Source of the DNA: Arion vulgaris
Taxonomy: Eukaryota; Mollusca; Gastropoda; Stylommatophora; Arionidae
DNA length: 64,000 nt
Direction: 5' to 3'
Assembly (NCBI GenBank): GCA_020796225.1
Contig: CM036771.1
Span: 26,394,176-26,458,175 of the forward strand
Shown here: positions 21,955 to 33,175 of the stretch, piece by piece
Position numbering within the stretch: the stretch's first letter is position 1
Layout: the number at the start of each line of letters is the position of its first letter
The notes under the pieces: generated by a model
Database searches by the model: none
Seen by the model: the letters and a program-made list of their open reading frames with translations, nothing else
Told to the model about the DNA's origin: nothing
Made by a program: the position numbers and the translations under genes

Positions 21955-22552
21955 GTACGAAAAATTAATAACATCAAACAGTTATGAGAAAAAATAATAG
22001 CATCAAACAGTTGTGAGAAAAAATAATAGCATCAAACAGTTATGAAAAAAAAATAATAGTAAAACACAACAGTTATGAGAAAAAAAATAGCATCAAACAG
22101 TTATGAGAAAAAAATAATAGCATCAAACAGTTATGAGAAAAAAATAATAGCATCAAACAGTTATGAGAAAAAATAATAGCATCAAACAGTTATGAGAAAA
22201 AATAATAGCATCAAACAGTTATGAGAGAAAAATAAGAGCATCAAACAGTTATGAGAAAAAATAATAGCATCAAACAGTTATGAGAAAAAATAATAGCATC
22301 AAACAGTTATGAGAAAAAATAATAACATCAAACAGTTATGAGAGAAAAATAATAGCATCAAACAGTTATGAGAAAAAATAATAGCATCAAACAGTTATGA
22401 GAAAAATAATAACATCAAACAGTTATAAAGAAAAAATAATAGCATCAAACAGTTATGAGAAAAAATAATAACATCAAACAGTTATGAAGAAAAAAATAAT
22501 AGCATCAAACAGTTATGAGAAAAAATAATAGCATCAAACAGTTATGAAGAAA
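21955..22552. repeat. 29-bp minisatellite
   Basis: About 20 copies of a unit comprising AAAAAATAATAGCATCAAAC and AGTTATGAG. Length varies 28-31 bp through the A-run. The array ends directly at the SINE beginning near 22555. Confidence 0.95.
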
Positions 22553-22554
22553 GG

Positions 22555-22815
22555 TTCTTCTCCTTCGAACGCTCCATATTGACTACTTGTTAAACATGAT
22601 TTGCATGTGATTCGAGCCTAAGAGGGATTGTATGTTGTGCCAGTTATGTGCCCACAAGTAGGCCAGCACATCCAATTTCTGTGATGCTTTTTATTTACTA
22701 GGGTAGCTCCCTAGGCCCCTACCTTGGTCACCTCTAATTAATTACATGCCTTGTAGGTCGCAGTGTTACTATCATTTGCTCCCCTTGCGAACCCCGGCAA
22801 CAAAGGGCAGAAGAA
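22555..22815 (-). mobile_element. (GAA)n-tailed SINE
   Basis: Minus-strand copy of the family bounded at 17264-17530, starting with CGCTCCATATTGACTACTTG in + sequence and ending GCGAACCCCGGCAACA. The core is partly eroded. Confidence 0.8.
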
Positions 22816-23074
22816 AAGGTTTCAAATTATCAGGGTTCAAAAACCAACACAACAGGCACATAATTACACACACTGACACATACTATTTGTTGAGAATCAT
22901 GTCAGTTTATTAATGAATGAATTCACTATGGAAGTATATAACTTGACATTAACCTAGTTATTGATGAATGAGAGAAAATAGTGATATCTTTACATGTTAT
23001 ATACCTTCTTCACATATCTTTGGACGACAATCAATGATTTGAAATGTGTAGATTTAGTATGACCATGTTTATGA

Positions 23075-23350
23075 ATTGAGAGACATGGTAGAACAGTGGT
23101 TACTGAACTTGCTTTCTAGATGGGTGCTCTTGGTTTGATCCCCAGTTGCAGTGAGATTTGTTTAACTGCAAACCGCTGTAAGGTGACCCAGTCTCAACTG
23201 GGTACTAAAGAAACACTAGGAAGTAAAGGTGGCTAGTAACAGTGTTGTTGAATATATCACCTATCGTGTGCTGTTGGTCAAAGAAAAATGCATGCCTAAT
23301 ACTGTATTACTCAGTATACCTCATGGTAGGAAAATGGTTCATTACTTTTT
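23075..23350 (+). mobile_element. tRNA-derived SINE (fullest copy)
   Basis: The head has TGGTAGAACAGTGGTTACTG (A-box region) and GGTTTGATCCCC (B-box). The body has CAGTCTCAACTGGGTAC, GAAACACTAGGAAGTAAAGG and ends GGTAGGAAAATGGTTCATTA before a T-run. Relatives: 56160-56425, 62820-63075 (+), 15775-16025 and 25795-25955 (-). Confidence 0.75.
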
Positions 23351-23404
23351 TTTGTAAAAATTGATGGCTTAAAATATTTACCCCCCATATATAATAATAA
23401 AGCC

Positions 23405-23865
23405 CATAACCTGTAGAGTCGTAGGGTGTCACTGTGGAGACATCAGCACAAAAAGCACGCCATGAGTCTCTGTCTTCGACTCCTCTAGCAAGTGTGGAGA
23501 AACTCTGTCCTGACCAGCTCTTGATGTTGTTAAACCAGGATTTTCTCTGCCCTCCTTTCCTTCTTCTACCCTCAACTGCTCCCTGTAGGATAATCTTGGA
23601 AAGGGAGCCATGTTTCATCACATGCCCGGCCCACGCAAGTTTACGCCTTTTTGCGATTGGCAAGGTTGTTTATTTGGTCTCTTACATAAATGTTCATCTT
23701 ATGTTCTATATAACTAATACGTAGTACCTGTCTGTAACACTTATATATGAGGGCCTGGATTCTTTGTTCCAATTCTGCATTGAGTGTCCAGATCTCACAA
23801 CCACCCCATATACTATACGATATACCTCCATATCCAGATACTGCAGAATATAGTAAATTTAATGA
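23405..23865 (-). mobile_element. LINE reverse-transcriptase C-terminal fragment
   Basis: Minus strand encodes AKRRKLAWAGHVMKHGSLSK, IILQGAVEGRRRKGGQRKSW and DRDSWRAFCADVS, the RT C-terminal domain. Upstream (23660-23865) is a further degraded segment with CEIWTLNAELEQRI-like peptides. Confidence 0.85.
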
Positions 23866-24214
23866 TGAATTATCATTGGTTTTTCTAAAATCATGACCCT
23901 ATATTCATCGGAGGTGATTTTACTCGACTTTGTGAAAGAAAAAAATGTTTGTAAGGTTCATTTTGATATAATCGACCAGCATGCACCACATTTCAAGTTA
24001 TAACAAAATCATACATACACCAACGAAATGAAACATGGCCTCATGAACAAAGCTTACAGACCAAGCTATGGGAACTCTCGAAGAACTCCAACTGACATGC
24101 AGCTTCATAGAGGCAACCCATCTCATGATTTAGACGAGCATACGAACCAGACACAAAGAAGAAGAAGTTATAACAAAAATAAATAACAAAGCAATAAATT
24201 ATTGTAAATAATTC

Positions 24215-24450
24215 TCTTGGCGACATACTGTTGAATGAAGACACTGAAATTGATATTGAATCAATCCAGCGATTTAAACAGTTTGGAATTACATGTTGTA
24301 CATGTAGAGCTGGATGCTTGAGGGGCAGAGAGAGGAGTGTGTTTAACCAGTGAGCCATAGGAACCATCAGTATGCATACCCTTCAACATCTGTTGGAGGA
24401 GACTGAACACTTAGCCTGGATTGCTCAGTTACATCAGTTCAGTAACCAAT
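24215..24450 (+). mobile_element. LINE 3' end (post-RNase H segment)
   Basis: Encodes DTEIDIESIQRFKQFGITCC, followed by TISMHTLQHLLEETEHLAW, the 3' end of the RNase H-bearing LINE at 30765-31300. Related ends lie at 34780-34920, 35690-36110, 40640-40780 and 50300-50655. Confidence 0.75.
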
Positions 24451-24514
24451 AGCGAAATCATTGTCTAGTTGACACCAAATTTAATGTTGCTGGAACTACC
24501 TTTATTGGTCAATC

Positions 24515-24690
24515 ACTTGTATTAGTGAAAGAGGAGTAGGGGAAGGCCTAGACAGACCTGAAGAAGAGAGCTGAAGGCTGATATTAAAAGGATAGGTAAA
24601 ACATGGAAAAAATTGGAAGAGAGGAAGAGCTGGAAGAAAATTGTTGAAGACCTGTGCTCCGTTAGGAGTTGAAAGGTGAAGAAGAAGTTG
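24515..24690 (+). mobile_element. LINE 3' tail fragment
   Basis: Translation gives WKKLEERKSWKKIVEDLCSV-like peptides in broken frames, ending TGAAGAAGAAG. It is a short 5'-truncated piece. Confidence 0.5.
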
Positions 24691-24699
24691 TATTAGTGT

Positions 24700-25790
24700 T
24701 AGATCATTATAATCTGAAATTAGAAAATCTTGTCACTTTGTTGTATATGTTCATGATAAAATTGGTATTATTATGAACAATCTATATGTACAAAATCTTC
24801 ATTCATCGATGTTAATAGGATAAATATTTGTGTCATCATTATTATGGCAGAGGTTGTCAAATCTTGTTGATTTGATTATTCGATTTGTTATTATATTCAT
24901 TCAATACAATCAACGTATTCTCTATATGTACAGTCATTCATTGTGTGCACAATTATCTTATCATTATTATACAATCACTTCTCTCATTATATGTCAAATA
25001 TGCATTATCTGTACAATCATCTTATTCATTATTTGTACCAAAAACATCTTCATCCATTATTTTACAAACATCTTCATTGTTATATAACAATTATATTCAT
25101 TATTTCTATAAACATATTAATTATTTTGACAGGTCACTTTTGTTATGTGTAACAATCATTACTTGCACACCTTGGATCATATTTATCATATTTATTATTG
25201 TTATAATCTCCCAAAATAATAAATGGTCATCAGCAATAAAAAAACTATAAACCAAATGTGAAATACCAAAACAAAAAAGTTAGAGCTTTACAAAGTACAA
25301 TAAAAAGGATATATCAATGTTTTGACTGGTTCATTAAATAATTATAGTTTTATCATTTTTAACCCTTGATGTGCATTATATTATTTACTTTTTAAGGGCA
25401 TTTTGATTGAAATATTAACTTAGTCTGTTGTTGTACTTTGTAAAACTACCTTACTTTGTGTTTTGATATTTTGTGATCGATTATCTTCCAATTTGTTTTA
25501 AATAAATATTAGTTTACTTTTTTTTAATCGACATCAAGATTATCAAGATAATCTTGACATAGATTATCAAGATAATCTTGACATTATTATTTTTGTGCTT
25601 GTTTGTGATAACTATAATTTTGTTTCCATCATGAAACTTATTACTGCTGTACAATTTTACATTGAACATTATTCAATATTATAGTATTTTATTATTTTAA
25701 AAAAATTATCATGTGTGTTCACACTTGGATGTTTTGAGATGTATTTTTACTGTCGAAATATTTATTTGGCTGGATTTTTTTTTATGGTAG
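24700..25790. other. Very AT-rich intergenic stretch
   Basis: Long ORFs on the + strand (24830-25250) consist of Ile/Tyr/Ser/His repeats from ATT/CAT-rich DNA and show no domain. A short foldback lies at 25528-25582. No gene was recognised. Confidence 0.5.
25528..25582. repeat. Duplicated short foldback
   Basis: TCAAGATTATC and GATAATCTTGA form 11-bp arms around an AA loop; most of the unit is repeated once immediately after (TAGATTATCAAGATAATCTT). Confidence 0.8.
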
Positions 25791-25794
25791 TTTT

Positions 25795-25955
25795 ATGTAA
25801 AAAGTATAGTATGAGGTATACTGAGTAATACATTTGGTGTTAGATCCACATTTTTCTTTAACAGTTGGCACATCATGTAATATTTGGTCCAATATCACAC
25901 AGACCATCATTACTTCCCAGTGTTTCTCTGGGACCCAAATGAGACTGGGTAGATA
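25795..25955 (-). mobile_element. SINE fragment
   Basis: Minus-strand partial copy of the 23075-23350 family: CCAGTGTTTCTCTGGGACCC and a TGAGACTGGGT block match the body in reverse, joined directly to the next SINE. Confidence 0.6.
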
Positions 25956-26212
25956 TCTTCTTTTTCAAACGCTCCATATTGACCACTCATTAACCAATCT
26001 GTGTGAATTGTATGTGATCCAAGCCTAAGAGCGATTGTACATTGTTCAAGTTACACGCCTACAAGTAGGCCAGCACATCTGATTTCTGCAAACCATTTTA
26101 TTTACTAGGGTAGCTTCTCTAGGCTTCTACATCAGTCACCTCCTACAACATGCCTTGTAGGTCGCAGTGGTACTATTCTATGCTCCTGGCAAAACATGGG
26201 CGGATGGGTCGA
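25956..26212 (-). mobile_element. (GAA)n-tailed SINE
   Basis: Plus-strand text reads CAAACGCTCCATATTGACCA through TACAACATGCCTTGTAGGTC to CATGGGCGG, a minus-oriented copy of the 17264-17530 family. Confidence 0.8.
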
Positions 26213-26467
26213 TATGAGAGCCACATGGTCTGGACAAAATTCCACTTCCACTGTGACATTTGACTCTGGGACCACATGCCTGTGACCAAGTGCAGCAATT
26301 TTCACTCTTAGTTTAACTGTAACCATAGCTAAATCTACTTTTATAATTGATTCCTGAATAAGTTTGTGGTTTGAAAGAACACTGAATGTTAATTCTAATT
26401 TCTCATCAACAAGTTGTTTGATGGAACAGTGAAGATGGAACTCACCAACCTTCAATATGATAATCAA
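26205..26467 (-). pseudogene. Possible coding remnant, unrecognised
   Basis: A minus-strand open frame of about 85 codons with protein-like, strand-rich composition: KVGEFHLHCSIKQLVDEKLE, LTFSVLSNHKLIQESIIKVD, LRVKIAALGHRHVVPESNVT, VEVEFCPDHVALIS. It has no ATG near its start and ends where a SINE begins. I do not recognise the family. It could be an exon of an unannotated gene, a retrocopy or transposon fragment, or chance. Confidence 0.3.
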
Positions 26468-26469
26468 TC

Positions 26470-27460
26470 TTGATTTCTTGATAATTGGTTATAATAACGA
26501 TGTTGTTTTTGAATGAAGAGAACTTGCTTCTACAACTATATTGTATGTCTCAATTGTATGAGTTTCTAAATGTGACAAACATCATTTATTTGTATTGTTC
26601 TGTTTATGTTTTCTAGTACAAGTCATTCTTCGTTGTGTGAGAGCATCCAATAGAGTGAAGTAAATCAAGATTTGAGTGTGCTAGGGTAAAAGTCTTTGTA
26701 CAGTCAGTTCTCACTCTCAACCCGGTGCTGCAGTTCCTTCATGCAGACCTAGAGAACATTATGAAGGAAAAATCTCCAGTTAATTTATTTTGTCGTCATC
26801 TTAGACTGGTCACAAGATTCTGTTTTTGCTTTGGATGATGTTCTACTATTTCTTGTTTAATCTTTGTTTTAAGGTAATATTTATGATAAAATGCATTTAA
26901 ACGTACACAGTTCAAGGCAATGATCAATTTTAGTATCAACATTTCATATACACATATTCAACTTAAGACTAGTACTTTCCAGATTGTGTATACCTAGTAT
27001 GTATTGACATTCTGTCTGCTGTTACATGTAGATGTTTATGATAATGAGAGAGCAGACTGACTTGCATCAGATACATCCATGGATGCTTCCAACCTCCTGG
27101 GTCTTACACGAATCTATTGTTCTAGACCTGTAAGTGTTTGTAGTAATAAGAGAGCAAATGCAACAATGGTTACGATGTTGGAAATAGATAAAGGGACATA
27201 CTAAAGATGCCTGTTATCTGTTGGTTTAATACGTTAGCTATTGATGGGTCAGTTATAGTGAGGTTGCAAAATATTGAAATCAAACATTGTATGAGTAAGT
27301 CTGGGCACAATTGAGCCAAGGTGTGTTTAATCATCAGCTACTTATAGTATATCTATTATTTGACATCTGTTGATGAATGAAGACTAAGGGTTATGCTATT
27401 CTACTACTTACTTTTCATCCCCATCTACCATCAATGCTATAATATTTTTAATTTATAGTT
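26470..27460 (+). other. Intergenic sequence with weak LINE remnants
   Basis: 26990-27130 and 27150-27400 resemble the 3' part of the RNase H LINE (TGTAGATGTTTATGATAATG, AGAGAGCAGACTGACTTGCA) but no frame survives. The rest shows nothing recognised. Confidence 0.35.
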
Positions 27461-27464
27461 TGAG

Positions 27465-27895
27465 AGCTTGATTGATAGGAGGACCATCATCATTCTACTT
27501 TGGTGATAAACATGTTTGCTCTGATCTCTTTCTTACACAATAAGATCTCAGCAGCAGTGCACGAACTCCATAGCATCAGCTAGGGCCCACGGTGTAATTT
27601 AGAAGGTGGTGAAAATAATTTGTCGGATTTTATTTTTAAAATCTTTTGACTGAACTTTGCCCATGCAGCAGCTTTCCAGCATGCTCTTCTCGATTTTGAA
27701 CTGCCAAGAGTTTTTTTACATCCTCAACTTGAACGTGGGACCTGCATTTTATCGTCCATCTCTGATAGGCATCCACACTGAGATCTGGGATCTCTAGAAA
27801 AATATCCTATGGCTCCACAAGGGAGAAAACCAAGTACTATTGCAATGAAAGGTGAGCACCTAACCTGTACGCTACACAGATCCCCTAATAATTGG
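27465..27895 (+). mobile_element. Dispersed repeat, unclassified (copy 2)
   Basis: Second copy of the 16620-17140 repeat: GGACCATCATCATTCTACTT, AAGATCTCAGCAGCAGTGCA, CTCGATTTTGAACTGC and GGCTCCACAAGGGAG blocks are in the same order and orientation. Confidence 0.6.
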
Positions 27896-28224
27896 GTTAT
27901 AGCAATTTTGTTAAATAAAAATACTAGATGTTATGTTAGCGACAATCAGTCCCACTTATTGTGACATAATCATGTTGTATAAATATATATACATATATTT
28001 TTGTATACATTATATATAATGAAGATTTGTATAGTTTGAATGTTGTTCACTCTTGCATTGTCAATTCTATTTTTATGATGAGGATGGTGCAGTTTGTTGT
28101 ATGTACAATGATGGAAGAAAGAAATTTCACCTTCAGATGCAAAGAAATACATTAGTAAATATTGTCAGTACTCTAATATGCTGTTGAGGGCTGATGTAGT
28201 TAAAGTGCATGTTTTCTTATTAAA

Positions 28225-28440
28225 ATATAATAGTATCCTTCCATAAAGGGTTGGAGAAGACTATTATGGAAGGAGGCATCCCTTCTAAGAGTATGGAAGA
28301 CCACGGAGAAGATGGGTTCAGGATATAACGGAAGATTTGAGCATTACGGCTGCAGAGGCAGGACATCTGGCCTATGAGAGAGAGAAATACTGAAGGACTG
28401 TTAGGGTGGCAAAGTTCTGCTGAAGGCAAACTATTTGATG
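28225..28440 (+). mobile_element. LINE 3'-end fragment
   Basis: Encodes GLEKTIMEGGIPSKSMEDHG, then degraded WIQD... and HLAYERE-like peptides, ending near GGCAAAGTTCTGCTGAAGG. Same family as 38640-38890. Confidence 0.7.
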
Positions 28441-28570
28441 ATGATGATCGCTTCCCAACTTCATTAATCCAACTAACATAATGAACACCAGACTATCTGA
28501 GTTAAGGAACAAACAGCCAGATAAAAAACTAACCATCTCATGCCTAAATCCTGAAGCCTTGTACTCTGAG

Positions 28571-28620
28571 GTCTCTCTTTCTCTCTCTCTCTCTATCTCT
28601 CTCTCTCTCTCTCTCTGTCT
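28571..28620. repeat. (CT)n microsatellite
   Basis: Nearly pure CT dinucleotides with a few interruptions. Confidence 0.95.
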
Positions 28621-28689
28621 CACACGATCGTTCTTTTTGGTAATTTTGATCATTCTTATTGTGATATATAAACAGCCCTAGCCAAGAAC

Positions 28690-28870
28690 ATAATTTTATG
28701 TCTCATCATTCAGCGTCATTTGGAGCTCTAGTGCTTATCCTTCGGTGACGTGTCAGGTTTCAGCCAGCCTTTACTGGGTTCACTCTCCGTCAACCTTTGA
28801 GGTCTATAACACTTAACATATCTACAGTATAGATTAGTTACTCTTCCTCTTCTTCTCTGGTGCATCTTAT
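28690..28870 (-). mobile_element. Dispersed repeat fragment
   Basis: TTTGGAGCTCTAGTGCTTAT, CCTTCGG and GTTTCAGCCAGC match, in reverse, 53685-53770. No coding signal is seen. 28871-29440 holds no recognised element. Confidence 0.5.
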
Positions 28871-29429
28871 AAAATTAAAGAATAGGGACAACTCGTTATC
28901 AATTGTCACTGGCAACACTACTACAACAACTTCAAAGCTGAAGCAGGCGCTCTAAGACATGCAGCAGTTACCAGTATTAAATATAAAGTCCAGACATAGA
29001 AACAAATTGTCATCTTCACAGATGTTCTGTTAGTAAAATACAAGCCATAAGACAGCACAATAGCATCGGTCTATGTGCTCTGATAGTCACAAACACAATT
29101 TGTTCAGTGCTTCAAGAAGAACACAATGCAGTGGGTACAACAAATTCATTGCAACATTCCAGAACATAAAGCAACAGACAACCTCACAAAGAAAGGTGGG
29201 GTCACGGTTCCCGCAACATAGTGACATAGGGACAACATATGGAATGACCAGAAAAGCTCTAAAAACCATATGTTTATGTATTTCCATCTACATCGCTATA
29301 TAAATAAATATTGAAAGATGTGTCAAGACAAAAGCACACACAAAAAATATCCATTCTCGTGATTTACTCCATTATATGGTTACTTCAAATGTAGAAATGA
29401 TTCCCCTTCTTATATGTTTGTATATAATA

Positions 29430-29640
29430 ATAATAATTCCTCTCGTACTGTTATACGTTACATAGGGCCTGCAAGTAATTTCTCCATACTGCTCTATCCT
29501 GGGCAACTCGCTCAATCTCCTCCATGGAACTGAGACCGATATTTCTTGCTTCTCTTAAGCAAAGTTCTTTTCAGGGTCTCCTTAGGTCGTCTTCTCTTTC
29601 TTGAACCCTTTGCATCACACTTCAATGCCTGCTTATGTTT
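29430..29640 (-). mobile_element. LINE 3'-end fragment
   Basis: Minus strand encodes ISVSSMEEIERVAQDRAVW-like and RNYLQALCNV, the end of a LINE reverse-transcriptase ORF. A short + copy at 30585-30665 has SERVAQDKAVWRNYLQALCN. Confidence 0.65.
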
Positions 29641-29810
29641 ATATATAGACTACATTAAAAAGTTCCAGAATTTTTAACAAAACAAAATAAAGTGAACAGT
29701 CTTTTGAAAGGTCAGTGATATGAATGGAGATATTGTGCTGGCCCCTATATTGGTCAGCGATATTTCTAGAGTTAAAGAAGCATCAAATCCACATAATCAA
29801 ACTGCATATA

Positions 29811-29814
<4 letters not shown>

Positions 29815-29856
<42 letters not shown>
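29815..29856. repeat. (TA)n microsatellite
   Basis: Around 20 TA dinucleotides, locally ATAT/GTAT. Confidence 0.95.
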
Positions 29857-29863
<7 letters not shown>

Positions 29864-30124
29864 TTGTTTATTCTTTTTGTGCTGGCTTGGTCCAGTTCTT
29901 ATTTATAGGCAGTGAAAGATCTGTATAGTTTTTGATTGACCACAATAAAGAGAAATAAATGTATTTTATTTTATTTTAGTTCCAATTTTTTTCTGCCTTC
30001 TCTACATTTATTCTGTTTATCAATTAATTCTTTCTTTCTCAGAAATCTTGTCTACTCATGCATTCATATACATTGCAAAATTGTAATAAATAACTGAAGT
30101 ATATGAATGTTGTGCTAAACATGC

Positions 30125-30300
30125 ATTTCATCATCATCAAATAGTTTGTTGTGAGCAGAACTTTGTCATCCTAACATTCCTTCGGAATTTCTATCTCTCA
30201 TATCTCGTCAGATCTTCTCCATGGTCTTCCTCTTTTTCAGGATGTCTCCTTTCATAATGGTTTCTTTAACCCTTTGTGTCATTTTATGAAATGAAAATCG
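30125..30300 (-). mobile_element. LINE 3'-end fragment
   Basis: Reverse copy of the 28225-28440 family (GCAGAACTTTGTCATCC...GGATGTCTCCTTTCATAATGG in +). Confidence 0.6.
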
Positions 30301-30324
30301 TGGCATATCCCAAAGGACGTAGCC

Positions 30325-30560
30325 ATCAACCACAGTAAACGAATCGTTGATTTTCTAGGCACCACTTATACGTTCAGTAGTTTGCCATTGCTTTCTGAGC
30401 GGTGAGGTCTATTTTTACCTTTTGTAAAATCCCACGGAAATGAATTTGCTTCCAAACTTGCCCACCGTGGGACTTGAACCAGGTATGCTTGGGTCTGTGA
30501 TCGAGCTCACTACCGCTTGAGCTACAGACGCTCACATGTCGTTTTATATGTATAAAATGT
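30325..30560 (-). mobile_element. tRNA-derived SINE
   Basis: Minus strand: GTAGCTCAAGCGGTAGTGAG (A-box region) and GGTTCAAGTCCCACGG (B-box), followed by a body containing AAAGCAATGGCAAACTAC and a GGTGCCTAGAAAA end. The second copy at 40870-41075 has the same length and orientation. Confidence 0.8.
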
Positions 30561-30764
30561 TTCAATTTTCACATTCTTATTTGTAGCATTCTGAGCGAGT
30601 TGCCCAGGATAAAGCGGTATGGAGAAATTACTTGCAGGCCCTATGTAACGTATAACGGTACAAGAGGAATTATTATTATTTATTATTTGTAGCATCAGCC
30701 AGTTTTCTTTGAGTTCTTTCTGGATAGTTATTGATTATTGGATAATAAACTGACATCATTGCAC

Positions 30765-31440
30765 TCTGGACAGACCCATAGGTGCTCAGTCTCTCCTAAA
30801 AAACATCAAAGAGTATGCATACTGATGGTTCCCGTGGCTCGCTGGTTAAACACACTCCTCACCCTGCCCCTCAGACATCCAGTTCTACATTATACAACGG
30901 GTTAGTCCAAACTGTTTAAATAGTTGGAACGATTCAAGATATATTTTAGTGTCTTCATCCAACAGGCAGTCGCAAAGAGACCGAAGAACATCCGCCTTGT
31001 TCATCTTCAACTCCCCAACAACCAATGCTGTTGATGCAAGCCTGTCTGCTCGCTCATTGCCGCAAACACCCGCATGTCCATGACAGTAGATCCATGTAAG
31101 CCTCTGGAGGTTAGAAACTTCTATAGATGACATTCACTCATATTGAAACTTGCCCGTTTGGATCTTGTGAAACATTGACTGAGAGTCAGATACAACAATG
31201 GCACCAGTAAATTGAGTCCCAGAGCGCCAATGGAGGGCAGCAGTAATGGCCTAAACCTCCATCTTCATACTGGAAGTAGTTGTCCTGTATGCTCCATTTC
31301 ACTCTGTAACAACCTACCATGCCTCCCTTTTGTTACTTAGAATCAAAACCTTCAATGTCTTAACTACTTTCAACCAAACGTGTGTCTGCGCAGTCTTATG
31401 AGATGCAGGTCAATTTTATAGCAAGCCACCTATAGTCTCC
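30765..31440 (-). mobile_element. LINE fragment with RNase H domain
   Basis: Minus strand encodes MSSIEVSNLQRLTWIYCHGH, AGVCGNERADRLASTALVVG and DTKIYLESFQLFKQFGLT. Upstream (31150-31400) is the start of RNase H with SDSQSMFHKIQT-like and AITAALHWRSGTQ-like peptides. Decayed but the best RNase H copy in the window. Confidence 0.85.
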
Positions 31441-31624
31441 TAATTGTTAGCGATTTTTTCTCCACAATGTGTCCTATTATGAATAGTAAGCTCTGCTTCT
31501 CTTTGATTTCGAACAACTACCCCGTGATATGTGTTTGCTATAATTTACACTTGACTTAAAGTAGTTGTTAGATAATATAAAAGTTGAATGGTAATGAAAA
31601 GTAGCTGAAAAGCAACTATATCTA

Positions 31625-31835
31625 GAAGGTTTTTTGAAAGATGTTACGCCCATGTGGTGCCAGGACTCACAAGGGAAGCAAAGAATAATACCATTATGAC
31701 CTACAAGGCATGTCATAAGAGGCGACTGATGTAGGAACTAAGGAAGCTACCTAGTAACTAAAAAGCATTGCAGAAGTCAGATGTGCTTTCCTACTTGTAG
31801 GCACATAACTGACACAAAATAAAATTGCTCTCGAC
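31625..31835 (+). mobile_element. SINE with conserved core
   Basis: Plus copy of the (GAA)n-tailed family: GCCCATGTGGTGCCAGG, TACAAGGCATGTCATAAGAG, GCGACTGATGTAGG and CTACTTGTAGGCACATAACT. The tail is lost where ATTGAGATGGCTGCC sequence begins. Confidence 0.75.
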
Positions 31836-31959
31836 CATTGAGATGGCTGCCATATTGAAGGATTTTTTTCCAGGGACCCTTGGATTGTTATACGAGCCAA
31901 ATGAGGTCAATCTTGGTGTAATGAAGTCAAACCTTCAGCTTTAGACCCTTGAAACTATC

Positions 31960-32290
31960 AGTTATATGAGGACTATCATCATAGCACTCTGGACACGTCC
32001 ATAGGGGCTTCGATCTCCGCCTCACCAAATCCAGCAGCATCCAGTGGCCCAACACACCAGTTCAATGTTGATTAATCAATCTCTTTGCATATTTGATATG
32101 TTGTTCTTTTCGGCTGCACCAATATTGACACCTATCTCTCTCAATCTGGTCAGTGAGTGGGATTCACAACGCGAAACTCTTCTGTTTCGGAAAGGCTCTC
32201 AATGCGTTAAGAATGTCATTTCGGTACATGGCAGCTCCCTTTGATATTGTAGCAATGCCAGCCAATATCAACTTTGAAACTAGCACCATC
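31960..32290 (-). mobile_element. RNase H LINE fragment
   Basis: Minus strand in shifting frames: LAGIATISKGAAMYRNDILN, ALRAFPKQKSFAL and RKEQHIKYAKRLINQH, matching the post-RNase H region at 57590-57840. 32291-33015 is AT-rich with no other element apart from a short (TA) run near 32680. Confidence 0.65.
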
Positions 32291-33014
32291 TTAATAGGTC
32301 ATATCCCCCCCTCCCCCCATCCCTCTGTTCCTATACAACAGCTACTGATATTTATTGTAAATGTATACTTAAAGAGAATGCAAGAAATAGTGATATAAAT
32401 AGTCAGTAATTTATTTGTGCAAATAAAAATGTAAAAAAATTATAAATTATTGATGAAATTATTGATCAACACATACTTTATTCATATATAAAACAGGAAA
32501 AAACTTGCATCACACACACTAAGTAATAGTAGATGAAAATATGAAACATAGGTACAAGAACATAAATATAATATTAGACAACAAATTTCTTAAAGTTATG
32601 CAACAAAATATGTACAATTTTTACTAACTATTTGCCGGTGTGTTAGCAAATTAAAGCAGAACACTTTGTATGTACAACACATATATATATATATATGAAT
32701 GTGTACAATAACTTTGACATAATCATATAAAAATAATAAATCCATAATATATATAAATATAGATAGAAAAATGTAGATTCGACCATTGAGATGGCTGCTA
32801 CATTGAAGGACAGAGCACATATGGTTTTGTTCAATATACTAGGATGTTGATCGGGAGAATGGAACTGAATTGAGACTAAAACAAAAACTGTCGTTACTGT
32901 CTGTAGTACCGCTTTTTAGGACAGTTTTGACGAGAGCCTGAGGAATTTAATGGCCGCATGGCTAGTGCAGTCGTCGTAAAGCTGTTTAGGTTAGGATTTT
33001 TCATATATGCCCAC

Positions 33015-33115
33015 AACAGAAAAAAATTCTGGGCCATACCGTGAATTGAACATCGGTCTCCCACATGGGAGCCGCACTCTAATCCATTTGACCAGACCCG
33101 AATTGAGACTCAACA
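33015..33115 (-). mobile_element. tRNA-derived SINE head
   Basis: Minus strand: GGTCAAATGGATTAGAGTGC and TGTTCAATTCACGG, tRNA-type A- and B-boxes related to 10190-10385. It lies about 60 bp downstream of the ABCC stop in transcript direction, so it may be in the 3' UTR. Confidence 0.55.
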
Positions 33116-33175
33116 CATATTACAATTGACAAGAAAGTCCACATACAATTAGGGCATTCAATATAGCATCAACTT

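Noticed and set aside
24830..25250. Overlapping + strand ORFs of 69-121 codons
   Set aside because: AT-rich, Ile/Tyr/His/Ser-dominated peptides in several frames at once, with no domain or splice support.
30450..30530. Possible functional tRNA gene
   Set aside because: A- and B-boxes are present, but no cloverleaf acceptor pairing was seen and the sequence continues into a body shared with 40870-41075, so it is a SINE head.
17720..33175. A further host gene between RYK and the ABCC gene
   Set aside because: Apart from one weak candidate at 26205-26467, all protein-like segments are retrotransposon reverse transcriptase or RNase H.
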